This document shows positions 34,055-42,400 of a DNA stretch of 51,590 nt, one piece after another. This stretch comes from an uncultured Lachnospiraceae bacterium (lineage in GTDB: Bacteria; Bacillota; Clostridia; Lachnospirales; Lachnospiraceae). The number at the start of each line of letters is the position of its first letter. The first letter of the stretch is position 1. The DNA lies in NCBI GenBank assembly GCA_902780385.1, contig CACZFF010000032.1:1-51590 (forward strand), given 5' to 3'. The notes under the pieces were generated by a model. That model had not been told where the DNA came from. It was given only the letters and a program-made list of their open reading frames with translations, and did not search any database. The position numbers and the translations under genes are program-made.

Positions 34055-34115
34055 CTCTGACTCCTGTATTTTTCCTCAACGGCCTTCTATTATAACGCTT
34101 TCTTGTCCGACAGCG

Positions 34116-35117
34116 TTACTTTTTTTCAAATATTCTCAATTTTGCGCTCGCGGACCTGCGGTTTTCCTCCAGTTCCTCTTTGCCGGGAAGGATCGGTTTA
34201 CGGGTGATCACTTTTCCTTTGGAAACGCGCCCGCACACGCAGACCGGAAATTCAGGGGGGCAGATGCAGGGATTTTCATTCCTGCGGAATGCGTTTTTGA
34301 CAATGCGGTCTTCAAGAGAATGGAATGTAATAATACAGAGCCGTCCGCCGGGAGCCAGCAGATCGATCATGCTGTCCAGAGAATCTTCCAGTACTTCCAG
34401 TTCTCTGTTGCAGGCGATTCGGATCGCCTGGAAAGTCCGTTTACAGGGATTGCCTCCCTTCTCGCGCATTTTCATGGGAATGGACTTCTCGATGATCTGC
34501 ACGAGCTGGCCGGTCGTTTCCAGAGGCGCCTCCTCACGGGCGCGCACAATATTTGAGGCGATTTTAGCGGCCATCCGCTCTTCGCCGTAATCGCGCAGGA
34601 TCCTTGTAAGCTCCTGTGCACTGTAATCATTGACTATGTCCCTTGCACTCAGGGCCGCGCTGCGGTCCATGCGCATATCCAGAGGGGCATCAGCCCGGTA
34701 GGAAAACCCGCGCTCCGGATTGTCCAGCTGATAAGAGGAGACGCCAAGATCCAGCAGAATCCCGTTGACCCTGCCTTCTGTGACCCCATCCTCAAAAAAT
34801 GCCTGCATGGCATTTCCCATATTTTCGTAATTATCGTGCACAAAAGTGACCCGGTCCCCAAAGGGGGCGAGTCTCTTTGCTGCTGCAGCGAGAGCATCCT
34901 CGTCCTGGTCGATCCCGATCAGGTGACCGCCCTGTGTGAGTCTGGACGCGATCTCATAAGAGTGCCCTCCGCCGCCAAGTGTTCCATCTATATATATTCC
35001 GTCCGGCCTGATGCAAAGTCCCTCCAGGACTTCCTCAAGCAAAACTGATGTGTGCTTAAATTCCAATTGCGCACCCCCTGCCGTGCTGTCCGCGGCCGAC
35101 TGAGAAGAAAGCCTCAC
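34116..35117 (-). CDS. rsmH: 16S rRNA (cytosine(1402)-N4)-methyltransferase RsmH (MraW)
   Basis: A 333-residue SAM-dependent methyltransferase modifying C1402 in the ribosomal P site. It shows [13 protein letters not shown] near residue 22, the SAM motif [38 protein letters not shown], the fold-specific [17 protein letters not shown] and a C-terminal [13 protein letters not shown]. Length is usual. The start is GTG at 35117 with AAGGA 8-9 nt upstream; it lies 14 bp after mraZ and is cotranscribed with it. Confidence 0.96.
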   Translation of the reverse strand: MRLSSQSAADSTAGGAQLEFKHTSVLLEEVLEGLCIRPDGIYIDGTLGGGGHSYEIASRLTQGGHLIGIDQDEDALAAAAKRLAPFGDRVTFVHDNYENMGNAMQAFFEDGVTEGRVNGILLDLGVSSYQLDNPERGFSYRADAPLDMRMDRSAALSARDIVNDYSAQELTRILRDYGEERMAAKIASNIVRAREEAPLETTGQLVQIIEKSIPMKMREKGGNPCKRTFQAIRIACNRELEVLEDSLDSMIDLLAPGGRLCIITFHSLEDRIVKNAFRRNENPCICPPEFPVCVCGRVSKGKVITRKPILPGKEELEENRRSASAKLRIFEKK

Positions 35118-35131
35118 AGGGAGAGTCCTTG

Positions 35132-35563
35132 TCAGATTTCAAATCCGTTTCCAAGAAGCTCCTCGGCAATCTCGTTCATATCGTCGCTGATGCCGTTTGC
35201 CTCGTAAGTATCGGGATCCCAGATCTCGATCCTGGCTCCGACACCCATCAGGATGACATTTTTATCGATATGCGCGTGCCTGCGGTTCTTTGCGGGGATC
35301 AGTATCCTCCCCTGCTTGTCCGGCTCCACTTCCGCGGCATTGGACATGAAAAAACGGACAAGCTCACGCTGCTTGCGCGTATTATAAGGAAGCCCGGTAA
35401 GCTTCTGAACAAACCGCTCCCAGGCAGGCATATCGTAGACGCACAGACAGGGATCGAGACTGTTCGTGATCACGAACTTCTCTCCCAGCGTCTCTCTGAA
35501 CTTGGATGGAATGATCACTCTGCCCTTCGAATCAAGGGAATGATCATACGATCCCATGAACAT
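35132..35563 (-). CDS. mraZ: Transcriptional regulator MraZ
   Basis: A 143-residue protein of two SpoVT/AbrB-like half domains ([20 protein letters not shown] and [16 protein letters not shown]), forming the ring-shaped DNA-binding oligomer. It is the first gene of the division cluster and in other bacteria represses its own operon. I chose the first ATG of the MFMG start (35563), which has GGAGGAA 7 nt upstream; an ATG-like start five codons earlier is not supported. Three DNA repeats matching the known MraZ box lie directly upstream. Confidence 0.96.
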   Translation of the reverse strand: MFMGSYDHSLDSKGRVIIPSKFRETLGEKFVITNSLDPCLCVYDMPAWERFVQKLTGLPYNTRKQRELVRFFMSNAAEVEPDKQGRILIPAKNRRHAHIDKNVILMGVGARIEIWDPDTYEANGISDDMNEIAEELLGNGFEI

Positions 35564-35564
35564 G

Positions 35565-35591
35565 CCACTTTCCTCCACTTTTACCCACTTT
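35565..35591 (-). promoter_or_regulatory. MraZ operator: three AAAGTGG boxes at 10-bp spacing
   Basis: On the minus strand AAAGTGG occurs at 35585-35591, 35575-35581 and 35565-35571, each separated by 3 nt. This exact layout, AAAGTG-type boxes with 3-nt spacers, is the established MraZ target. It begins at the predicted transcription start, and the last copy abuts the mraZ start codon, so it also overlaps the ribosome binding site. Confidence 0.85.
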
Positions 35592-35598
35592 TATGTCA

Positions 35599-35627
35599 AT
35601 AATAGCAACTTGACAGGCACTTTTCAA
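35599..35627 (-). promoter_or_regulatory. Promoter of the dcw cluster
   Basis: On the minus strand TTGAAA (35622-35627), an exact 17-bp spacer and TATTAT (35599-35604), followed by the MraZ boxes. Confidence 0.75.
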
Positions 35628-35777
35628 TACCTTTAAGGGGTTTTTCGGATGTTCGAGTGATGTTCGAGTATATTAAAACAGGGCAGAGACAGCCCTGCTG
35701 CCCTCTGCTCCTGCCGGCCCGTGTCCGTATCCGCCATAAGGGGGAAATCACATTACACAGCCCGTGTCATAAAAAAA

Positions 35778-35809
35778 TCCGGAAGAGTCTGTTTCAAAAC
35801 TCTTCCGGA
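35778..35809 (-). terminator. Terminator of lgt
   Basis: Perfect 11-bp arms TCCGGAAGAGT / ACTCTTCCGGA enclose a 10-nt loop. On the minus strand seven T's follow. It lies 30 bp after the lgt stop and separates lgt from the division cluster. Confidence 0.9.
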
Positions 35810-35838
35810 AAATACCGCTCATTTCGTTATAGATTTTT

Positions 35839-36855
35839 TCATGAATTATCCTGTGGAATCTCCTGAATATCCTTCTGAGGACTTCCGTCTGCAGGAATCT
35901 CCTGTGTATCCTTCTGAAAACTTCCGTCTGCAGAAATCTCCTGCGCCTCCTTCTGCGGACTGCCGTCTGCAGGAATCTCCTGCTCTTTCACAGGGGCGCG
36001 GCTTCTGCCGATCAGGATCATAATGACTGAGACAACCGCCATGACGATACCCAGGACCATGGAGACCGGGATCTTCGTTCCAGGTATATAGAGCTGATCC
36101 GTTCGGATGAACTCGATGATCGCCCGGCCGGTGCCGTATCCCGCCAGATAGACCAGGAAGATTTCGCCGTGAAAACGCTTGATCTTTTTCTTGAAGTAAA
36201 TGACCATGACGGCAAAGACCATCAGATTCCACATTCCCTCATAGAGGAATGTTGGGTGCACCTGAATATAATTGGTCCCTGCCTCCATATGGGCGGAAAT
36301 GGTCTCACTGATATCCGAGGCGCGGACCATGGAGATGGGCAGGCGCATGGCAAACAGGCTGTCTGTATACTCTCCGAAGACCTCTCGGTTAAAAAAGTTG
36401 CCCCAGCGGCCCAGGACCTGTCCCAGAACCAGACCAAAGCCTATGTTATCCAGAAACAGGAAGGGGTTGGCTTTTTTCTTTTTACAGAAAATAAAAATTG
36501 TGATGACAGTCAGGATGATGCCTCCATAAATTGCGAGGCCTCCTGCCCTCAGGTTGAAGATCTGAAGCGGGTTGTCCTTATAATAATCCCACATAAAGAT
36601 CACATAATAAATGCGTGCGCCTGCGATCGCGGAAATTACGAGCCAGACGAAAGCATCCCAGTAGAGATCCGGATCCTGCCCTGATTTTTGTGCAATTTTA
36701 GCGGCAATTGAAATACCCATCAGCATGGCCAGGGCGATCAGGACGCCATAGATGGCGATCCCGAAATTGCCGATCATTATCGTTTTGGGGACATTGTGCA
36801 GATAGATTCCCAGGTTGGGGAACGCAATGTCCATGTCTTCCATCATCTGCGGCAT
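35839..36855 (-). CDS. lgt: Prolipoprotein diacylglyceryl transferase Lgt
   Basis: A 338-residue membrane enzyme with seven or more helices. It transfers diacylglyceryl from phosphatidylglycerol to the lipobox cysteine of prolipoproteins. Family marks are GIAIYGVLIALAML near residue 33, RAGGLAIYGGIIL with the essential Tyr/Gly segment, GQVLGRWGNFFNREVFG (signature with the conserved Arg and Asn), HPTFLYEGMWNL and GTGRAIIEFIRTDQL. After the last helix a cytosolic or exposed tail of about 50 residues carries three 13-residue repeats (EIPADGSPQKEAQ and variants), encoded by 39-bp DNA repeats; this is not part of the enzyme fold. ATG start with GAGG 5 nt upstream. Confidence 0.95.
   Translation of the reverse strand: MPQMMEDMDIAFPNLGIYLHNVPKTIMIGNFGIAIYGVLIALAMLMGISIAAKIAQKSGQDPDLYWDAFVWLVISAIAGARIYYVIFMWDYYKDNPLQIFNLRAGGLAIYGGIILTVITIFIFCKKKKANPFLFLDNIGFGLVLGQVLGRWGNFFNREVFGEYTDSLFAMRLPISMVRASDISETISAHMEAGTNYIQVHPTFLYEGMWNLMVFAVMVIYFKKKIKRFHGEIFLVYLAGYGTGRAIIEFIRTDQLYIPGTKIPVSMVLGIVMAVVSVIMILIGRSRAPVKEQEIPADGSPQKEAQEISADGSFQKDTQEIPADGSPQKDIQEIPQDNS
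35860..35980 (-). repeat. 39-bp coding repeats in the lgt tail
   Basis: Three units encode EIPADGSPQKEAQ, EISADGSFQKDTQ and EIPADGSPQKDIQ, then a partial EIP. The units contain TTTCTGCAGACGGAAG-like and TCCTGCAGACGG-like stretches. They probably arose by slippage. Confidence 0.75.
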
Positions 36856-36948
36856 AAAAACCTCATGTTTATGCGCTCGTCATGGCCACAGGTGTTTTTG
36901 TGCGGGCACAAAAACAGACCCGGCTTTGATGAGCTGTTTCTCTATTCT

Positions 36949-37086
36949 TGTAAGAAACTGCGCATTGTTTCGTGTGAATACTACTTCTCTTTCTTTGTAA
37001 GAAGCTGCGCATTGTTTCGCGTGAATACTGCCTCTCTATCTATGTAAGAAGCTGCGCATTGTTTCGTGTGAATACTGCTTCTTACA
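36949..37086. repeat. Three 47-bp direct repeats between lgt and ychF
   Basis: Units starting at 36949, 36996 and 37043 share TGTAAGAARCTGCGCATTGT and a TTTCGYGTGAATACT continuation. The third unit ends in GCTTCTTACA, the reverse complement of its own TGTAAGAAGC start, and overlaps the ychF stop codon (37082-37084). Confidence 0.8.
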
Positions 37087-38185
37087 CGTTGAAACGGAAC
37101 AGGATGACATCGCCGTCTTTGACGACGTAGTCCTTGCCCTCCATGCCGACCAGGCCTTTTTCGCGGGCGGCGGAAAGGGAGCCCAGTTCAAGGAGTGTTT
37201 TGTAGTTGACGACTTCCGCCTTGATGAATCCGCGTTCGAAGTCGCTGTGGATCTTGCCTGCGGCCTGGGGAGCCTTGGTGCCGATCTTGATGGTCCATGC
37301 GCGGGTCTCATCCTCACCGGCGGTAAGGAAGCTCATGAGGCCAAGGGTCTTGTAGCTGGCCTTGACCAGCTTGTCGAGGCCTGCCTCGGAGACGCCCAGG
37401 TCCTCGAGGAACATGGCTTTTTCGTCGTCGTCAAGCTCCGCGATCTCAGACTCGATGCTGGCGCAGATGACAAAGACACCGCTGTTGGTCTCGGCCGCGT
37501 ACTCACGGACCTTCTGCACACCTTCATTGTCAGCGCCGTCGTTGGCAAGGTCGTCTTCAGAGACGTTTGCCGCATAAATGACGGGCTTATCGGTAAGAAG
37601 GTTGTAGGTCTGCAGCCATTTTTCCTCATCCTCGGTAAGGCCGTCCGCTGCCAAAAGGGAGGCGGGCTTTCCTCCCTCGAGGTGCTCGCGCACTCTCTTG
37701 AGGAACTCCATCTCTTTGCCGGCTTCCTTATCCATCTTGGCCGTGCGGGCGACCTTGGAGATACGGCGCTCCAGCACTTCGAGGTCCGCAAAGACCAGCT
37801 CCAGATTGATGGTCTCAATATCGCGAAGAGGGTCAACACTTCCGTCGACATGGATGACATTCTCATTCTCAAAGCAGCGCACTACATGGACGATGGCGTC
37901 AACCTCACGGATATTTGCCAGGAACTGGTTGCCCAGACCCTCACCCTTGGATGCGCCCTTGACAAGTCCTGCGATATCCACGAACTCGATCACGGCGGGT
38001 GTCACCTTTTTAGAGTGATACATCTCACCCAGAAGACGGATCCTCTCATCCGGTACCGCTACCACGCCGACATTGGGGTCGATGGTGCAGAATGGATAGT
38101 TTGCTGCCTCTGCGCCGGCCTTGGTCAGCGCATTAAAAAGTGTGCTCTTGCCTACATTCGGAAGTCCGACAATGCCTAATTTCAT
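37082..38185 (-). CDS. ychF: Redox-regulated ATPase YchF
   Basis: A 367-residue Obg-family P-loop protein that prefers ATP and associates with ribosomes. It has the G1 motif [18 protein letters not shown] at the N-terminus, G3 [20 protein letters not shown], a NVSEDDL region in place of the usual G4 NKxD, a coiled-coil insertion and a C-terminal TGS-like domain ([25 protein letters not shown] to the end). Length is normal. ATG start with AAAGGAGAA about 8 nt upstream. The integrative element begins right upstream of this gene, so its promoter region is the likely insertion target. Confidence 0.96.
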   Translation of the reverse strand: MKLGIVGLPNVGKSTLFNALTKAGAEAANYPFCTIDPNVGVVAVPDERIRLLGEMYHSKKVTPAVIEFVDIAGLVKGASKGEGLGNQFLANIREVDAIVHVVRCFENENVIHVDGSVDPLRDIETINLELVFADLEVLERRISKVARTAKMDKEAGKEMEFLKRVREHLEGGKPASLLAADGLTEDEEKWLQTYNLLTDKPVIYAANVSEDDLANDGADNEGVQKVREYAAETNSGVFVICASIESEIAELDDDEKAMFLEDLGVSEAGLDKLVKASYKTLGLMSFLTAGEDETRAWTIKIGTKAPQAAGKIHSDFERGFIKAEVVNYKTLLELGSLSAAREKGLVGMEGKDYVVKDGDVILFRFNV

Positions 38186-38211
38186 ATATCTCTATTCTCC
38201 TTTATAGATGC

Positions 38212-38257
38212 TTATTTTACAAGGCTTTCCCGCCTTATTTTACAAGGCTTTCCCGCC
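38212..38257. repeat. Perfect tandem 23-bp repeat, candidate attachment site
   Basis: TTATTTTACAAGGCTTTCCCGCC is present twice back to back without mismatch. It lies between the ychF start and the integrase stop codon (38271), where an element end is expected. One copy may be the crossover duplicate (att). A matching copy at the far end lies outside the window. Confidence 0.5.
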
Positions 38258-38270
38258 TTTTGTTATTCTG

Positions 38271-39506
38271 TTATTCGGTGGTTTGACCCACTTTTGACCC
38301 ACCTATGGTCGCGGCCTGGCATTTTTCAAAATTCCTGATCGCGTCATCCATGCTGTCTTCTGTTACATGCACGTAACGGTCCATCGTTGTCTTCAGGCTC
38401 TTGTGACCTAATATTTTCTGAAGGACTTTCGGCGGCATTCCATATTCGATCGCCCTCGTGGCAAATGTGTGACGCAGGGCATGCATACAGAAATGATCAA
38501 TACCGCACTCATCGCAGAGTTTATATAGATGGGTGTCGTAAGACGAGTTCTTATTCGGCATCCCGGTCCTGAAGTTGACGAACACAAGGTCTTTCATGCA
38601 GAGTGTCATCGTCTTTCCGGAGCGTCTGTCAAAGAACTCCAGGACACTATTCAGTTCAGGGGCTTCTTTTCTTGTTTTTGATTTTTCCTTCTGGTCTTTC
38701 AAGATTTCTATAGCCCTGTCTGTCAGTGGTATCGTCCGATAGCTCGATTCTGTCTTCGGCGGCCCTGCCCGCCAGAATTTTTGTTTATGCCTGAACTCCA
38801 ACGTTTTATTGACTGTTAAGGTCTTTTTCGGGAAGGAGATCGCATCCCACGTTAACCCGATCAATTCGCCCGTACGAAGCCCTGTCTCCAGGATCAGGGC
38901 ATATTGATTATAATTATGTGATTTCTTCGCCTGTTCCATGAACCTTTTCTGCTCGTCAACAGTAAGGAAATGGATATCATTGATATTTCTTACAGGTTTA
39001 AGAATGAATGATGACCCAGAAAGCGGGTGCTTTAAAATCAGTTCATTTTCGACAGCTGACCGGAACATCGATCCAATCATGATATATGTTTGCCGAATCG
39101 TTGAGCCAGCATATACGTCCGACATTTCATTGAAGATAAGCTGGCAATCCATTTTCTTGACATCTTTCAGTAATTTGGTGCCGATGGAAGCTTTGACATT
39201 GAACTTATAGCGTTCCTCATAATTGCGTATCGTATTTGGAGCCAGCCCTTTTTTGATGTTCTTGATCCAGAAGTTATACCATTCGTCTACAGTCAGCTCT
39301 GTTTCTGCAAAAGGGGCATCCCTCTCCTTGGCATTATGCCTGTACTCATATTTGGCGTCTTCCAGCCAGTTACGGGCTTCAGGTACGCTATGGAAGTACT
39401 TCTCATGCGTCTTGCCTTCTGAATCCTTAAAGCGGGCCCGGTATCGTCCGTCCTTTTTTTGGTCTATACCTCGGCCCAGGCTTTTTCCTTTCAGATTTTT
39501 CCCCAC
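38271..39506 (-). CDS. int: Tyrosine recombinase, Tn916-type integrase
   Basis: A 411-residue integrase. The N-terminal arm-type DNA-binding domain (RGIDQKKDGRYRARFKDSEG) is followed by the SAM-like core-binding domain (about 70-175) and the catalytic domain. That domain has the first Arg in LETGLRTGELIGL, HALRHTFATR (His and Arg), the LGHKSLKTTMDRY segment and the nucleophile Tyr in it. All catalytic residues are present, so it should be active in excision and integration. The start is GTG with AAAGGAG 9 nt upstream. An excisionase gene lies 166 bp upstream on the same strand, the usual Tn916 order. Confidence 0.94.
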   Translation of the reverse strand: MGKNLKGKSLGRGIDQKKDGRYRARFKDSEGKTHEKYFHSVPEARNWLEDAKYEYRHNAKERDAPFAETELTVDEWYNFWIKNIKKGLAPNTIRNYEERYKFNVKASIGTKLLKDVKKMDCQLIFNEMSDVYAGSTIRQTYIMIGSMFRSAVENELILKHPLSGSSFILKPVRNINDIHFLTVDEQKRFMEQAKKSHNYNQYALILETGLRTGELIGLTWDAISFPKKTLTVNKTLEFRHKQKFWRAGPPKTESSYRTIPLTDRAIEILKDQKEKSKTRKEAPELNSVLEFFDRRSGKTMTLCMKDLVFVNFRTGMPNKNSSYDTHLYKLCDECGIDHFCMHALRHTFATRAIEYGMPPKVLQKILGHKSLKTTMDRYVHVTEDSMDDAIRNFEKCQAATIGGSKVGQTTE

Positions 39507-39672
39507 CCTGTGCTACTCCTTTCTTTAATCGGGAAGGGCACCAATGCGCTTTTTAATTTACCACATTTTTAGGTGTCCTACAAACATTATGCTATCTTTT
39601 TCTATGTGTATTACTCACGGCTGAAGCAACAGGAGTTAGAAGCTGCGGTTTCTGCTACAATGTACTGCACTA

Positions 39673-39888
39673 TCAGATGATGAGCTGATTCTTTATGAAT
39701 TGCTCAAACGCTTCGCGCTTTACCAGTTTCTTTGAGCCAACATACAAAACGAACGGACAATTCGGCTTCCGAAGCATCTGGGAGATCTTGTTAATTCCGA
39801 TGTTACTGTATGCAGCCGCTTCAGGAATCGTCAGCGCCAGTTTCTGTGGGATTGGAACTTTCATATCGCTTGAAGACCCATCTTTCAT
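39673..39888 (-). CDS. xis: Excisionase, Tn916 Xis-type
   Basis: A 71-residue basic winged-helix protein. The segment LTIPEAAAYSNIGINKISQM and LRKPNCPFVLYVGSKKLVKR closely follows the Tn916 excisionase layout, which bends DNA at the element ends and directs the integrase to excise. ATG start with AAAGGAG 7 nt upstream. It precedes the integrase gene and is probably cotranscribed with it. The 166 bp between the two genes show no other feature. Confidence 0.9.
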   Translation of the reverse strand: MKDGSSSDMKVPIPQKLALTIPEAAAYSNIGINKISQMLRKPNCPFVLYVGSKKLVKREAFEQFIKNQLII

Positions 39889-39989
39889 AATTTTTCTCCT
39901 TTCACATTTATCTGAATTCTTGCTGCTAATAATTGTCCGCTATCATTCCTTGTCTTCTGTCTCTGCCCTTTTTGTTGCAGAGTATTGTG

Positions 39990-40114
39990 TGAATGCTCCC
40001 ATCGCCTACGCATACGCTAAGAGGCGGGGGCTTCGCGCCGCTTGCGCGGACACCGGGCGTACACGCGCCCACTACCCCGTTTGACCGGGGATACTTTTGT
40101 GCTCTGCCTGTGTG
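39990..40114 (-). ncRNA. Right-end omega-RNA-like scaffold of a decayed TnpB element
   Basis: Directly downstream of the TnpB remnant, the minus strand folds into consecutive hairpins: TGCCTG-ACA-CAGGCA, CCCCGGTCAAACGGGG, GGGCGCGTGTACGCCC and a final stem. The last stem pairs GCCCCCGCCT with AGGCG..GGGAGC, with a loop CTTAGCGTATGCGT. Such a hairpin chain with a terminal GAAGCCCCC-type stem is usual for IS200/IS605 right ends, which double as the guide-RNA scaffold. Bases below 39990 would be the guide. Confidence 0.5.
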
Positions 40115-40588
40115 TCAGGCAGGTACTGCTTTTGCATTGCCAGCAGCCATCCTGTGGTACCTGCGGCTCCCGGCAAGGATGTCATCATGCCGCATGACCC
40201 TCACTGCGCCGTACAGGTATCCATAGTCCATGCCTTCCGGGAAGATGCGCGCGTCGCATTTCCTGCCGATGTTCGCGGAACCGTTGATGTCGGCGTTCAG
40301 TGTCTTCCCGTCGTCCTGCCGGTACAGGCCCCGCTTTACGCGCCTGCCGGTGAAGACAGCCTTTTCCGCGTCCGGGGCCCCGTACACCGGCATGCGGTCG
40401 CGGTTCCTGAAGCGGGCTTTGGACGTATAGGACTCCTCCTTCTGAATGCGCATGAGCTCAGCCAGGACATCTGCCGCAAGCGGCTGGGAGGCCGAAGCCT
40501 GTATGCACATATTCAGCGCAATGAAAGCAGTTGTTGCTATTTTTGCCAGCCTTGGTTTTGCTTGAACATCTTGTCCTCCGAACCGCAC
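40115..40588 (-). pseudogene. C-terminal remnant of an IS200/IS605 TnpB (OrfB)
   Basis: The readable part has the TnpB C-terminal pattern: KEESYTSKARF, then FTGRRVKRGLYRQDDGKTLN and the RuvC III motif NADINGSANIGRK with its catalytic Asp, followed by a short tail with DYGYLYGAVRVMRHDDIL. Intact TnpB is about 370-420 residues; here about 120 recognisable residues remain. The start of the open frame shows no TnpB similarity and no zinc-finger CxxC pair is visible, so the gene is truncated and probably frame-shifted. No TnpA is present. It is the same family of RNA-guided nucleases as the IscB gene at the right edge. Confidence 0.75.
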
Positions 40589-40668
40589 AATGTGGCAATG
40601 TTTCGTTTTGGGGGCTTGCCAGTGGGCATACCCCCTCTGTTCGTCAGTTTCCTGCAGGGATATATTCC

Positions 40669-40962
40669 TTATCCATCCTGACCTTCTTTTTCTTCGTTCT
40701 CCCGCGCAGAAGAGCCGTAAGCGATGATCGGTCCGTTTGTCTTGTCAGCAGGCAGGCGGCGGATAATGTTCTTGTCTACATATCTGACTGCATCGTCAGA
40801 AGACGAAATACCCACCCTTTCTTTTGTGATGTTGACGATCTTCCAATAGTCATATATCGGAAGCATGCTGTCAGACACCCCGATAAGTGCAGCCTCATAA
40901 CCATTTATCAGGTTTGCCCCGCATCGACAGCAGGAAATGATCTTCTCAGCAAAATCCACCAT
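40669..40962 (-). CDS. Hypothetical protein of the integrative element
   Basis: A 97-residue protein I do not recognise. It starts MVDFAEKIISCCRCGANLI, with three Cys in a CCxxC pattern that could bind a metal only as a dimer. The middle is moderately hydrophobic (ALIGVSDSMLPIYDYWKIV), and the C-terminal tail is charged (ARENEEKEG). The ATG at 40962 has AGGAGA 6-7 nt upstream; an upstream in-frame ATG adds a Lys/Glu-rich stretch made of the binding-site region and is unlikely. Short genes of this kind are common cargo of conjugative transposons. Confidence 0.6.
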   Translation of the reverse strand: MVDFAEKIISCCRCGANLINGYEAALIGVSDSMLPIYDYWKIVNITKERVGISSSDDAVRYVDKNIIRRLPADKTNGPIIAYGSSARENEEKEGQDG

Positions 40963-41126
40963 TGTTTCTCCTTTCTTCTCTTCTTTTTCTTTTTTTTGAG
41001 AGAGGCAGGCCATATTTGGCTTTTTTGTTTGTCCTGCCCCATGGGAAAATACGTGGTTCCGTTATGCGCGCTAAAATGTAAGCGCATCTATTGTTTATGT
41101 CTTATTGCTTAAGGAAGTGCATTCGC

Positions 41127-41813
41127 ATGTATTATGAACTGATCCAAGAATACGAAAAGATCCTCTGTGGCGAGAGGAAACAATTCCATTCCGGATATAC
41201 ATTGACCGGCATGAACGACGGGGCTATCCGGCGCGTCCTCTATTACGCCGTCGAAGAGATCCTTGACTGGGAGCCATCTGAGATGGCTCAAAAATTCACG
41301 CCGGAGATAATCTCTGATCTTGGGCTTGTCAATATCGCCAGCAAAGTCCCATTCCCGCCAGGCCTTGAGCGCAGCAGGGATTATTTTTACTATGCGGAAT
41401 ATCTATATCCCGGAACATGTACAGAAGAATGGAAATCTGCAACATTAAAGTATTACATCAGCTATCTCAAAAGTGCCCGTAACAGGGTCCCCCCTGGCTG
41501 TCCTCGTGAATATAAAGAGATTTATCTTTTCAATTTTCTTGAGTATGCTATTTCCGCTTTTTTGCCGGCAGGCATAGAGGATGACCCAGAGGCCCTTTAC
41601 AAGTTTTTCAGCAGTGACGGTATCGATGGGTTTCTTGCGAAGGCGAAGCTCACCGAGATATGTGCTATCCAGTACCTGTATCCAATCGATATGCTCCATG
41701 CATATCTCGGAACAAAAGGGTCAGCCGTAGATCCTGAGCTTTACCCGTATTACAGGTTCCGCGCCTTCATGAACGAGAACCATCTCTGCCCGTCCTTTTT
41801 GCCCCGGGATTGA
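41127..41813 (+). CDS. Hypothetical protein of the integrative element
   Basis: A 228-residue cytosolic, helix-rich protein without a family I can name. Aromatic residues are frequent (RDYFYYAEYLYPG, LKYYISYLKSARN), and the end reads YPYYRFRAFMNENHL. There is no signal peptide or membrane segment. I chose the ATG at 41127 because AAGGAAG lies 9 nt upstream; an in-frame ATG 12 codons earlier has none. It is one of two rightward genes in a mostly leftward region, so it has its own promoter somewhere in 40963-41126. Confidence 0.65.
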   Translation: MYYELIQEYEKILCGERKQFHSGYTLTGMNDGAIRRVLYYAVEEILDWEPSEMAQKFTPEIISDLGLVNIASKVPFPPGLERSRDYFYYAEYLYPGTCTEEWKSATLKYYISYLKSARNRVPPGCPREYKEIYLFNFLEYAISAFLPAGIEDDPEALYKFFSSDGIDGFLAKAKLTEICAIQYLYPIDMLHAYLGTKGSAVDPELYPYYRFRAFMNENHLCPSFLPRD

Positions 41814-41914
41814 CATAGTGCCAGGACGCCCCATGGGAAACGGGGTATTTTCAGAACTTACGCTATAATTTCCTCGAACCAGAAACATTGCGTTTGTATA
41901 TATCGGAGGGACTT

Positions 41915-42346
41915 ATGGCAAGTAACAGGAATCTAAAGCCGTCGGACATCTATGACAAGACCGGCATATATAATGAAAAGATTGAGCCAATCGTGCGAAA
42001 ACTGATGGCTGTCTGTATCGCGGAGCGTATGCCTATGTTTGTTTCTGTCGCCACGAAGAATACGGATGAGGGGACACAGTATGCAAGCCGCGTTGTCCTC
42101 GGGACCGCGCCGGTTCGGCTTTCAGACAACCGGATCAGAAGCTATATCCTTTCCCTTAGAAAGCTCGGGAAAAACGAGCTTCCTCCCGAAGTCATGGAAG
42201 CGATCACGGTCCTTGAAAAATACACCAAATCGGTGAAGTCTGTCCCTGGAGAGTCCGGGACAAAACCTGCAGGCGTAAAACTTAAGGATGATCTTATTGA
42301 CGGATACTGTTCTATCGCGGGCGGCGGGGATAAAATTGTTGTGTAG
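41915..42346 (+). CDS. Hypothetical protein of the integrative element
   Basis: A 143-residue protein of unknown function. The first 100 residues look folded (IEPIVRKLMAVCIAERMPMF, YASRVVLGTAPVRLSDNRIR), and the rest is a Pro/Lys/Gly-rich tail ending GGGDKIVV. It has no membrane segment or recognisable motif. The ATG at 41915 has GGAGGG 5 nt upstream, better than an ATG nine codons earlier. It follows the 228-residue gene by 101 bp on the same strand and ends at the strong terminator at 42365-42390, so both may form one transcript. Confidence 0.65.
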   Translation: MASNRNLKPSDIYDKTGIYNEKIEPIVRKLMAVCIAERMPMFVSVATKNTDEGTQYASRVVLGTAPVRLSDNRIRSYILSLRKLGKNELPPEVMEAITVLEKYTKSVKSVPGESGTKPAGVKLKDDLIDGYCSIAGGGDKIVV

Positions 42347-42364
42347 ACCTGCCGCCCCTGCCCG

Positions 42365-42390
42365 CCGCCCTGCTTTGCAGGGCGGTTTTT
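42365..42390 (+). terminator. Rho-independent terminator
   Basis: Perfect 9-bp arms CCGCCCTGC / GCAGGGCGG with a TTT loop are followed by five T's, 19 bp after the stop of the 143-residue gene. It separates that gene from the convergent sortase gene. Confidence 0.9.
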
Positions 42391-42400
42391 ACGCCTGTAA

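Noticed and set aside
33267-34556. Val/Leu/Ala-rich open frame on the + strand resembling a membrane protein
   Set aside because: It is the reverse complement of the ftsL repeat region and the end of rsmH; the apparent hydrophobicity comes from the repeats.
36949-37086. Possible short CRISPR array
   Set aside because: Units are contiguous 47-bp tandem repeats without true spacers, and no cas genes are nearby.
39993-40681. Short + strand open frames over the TnpB remnant
   Set aside because: They are antisense to the TnpB C-terminus and its right-end hairpins and lack ribosome binding sites.
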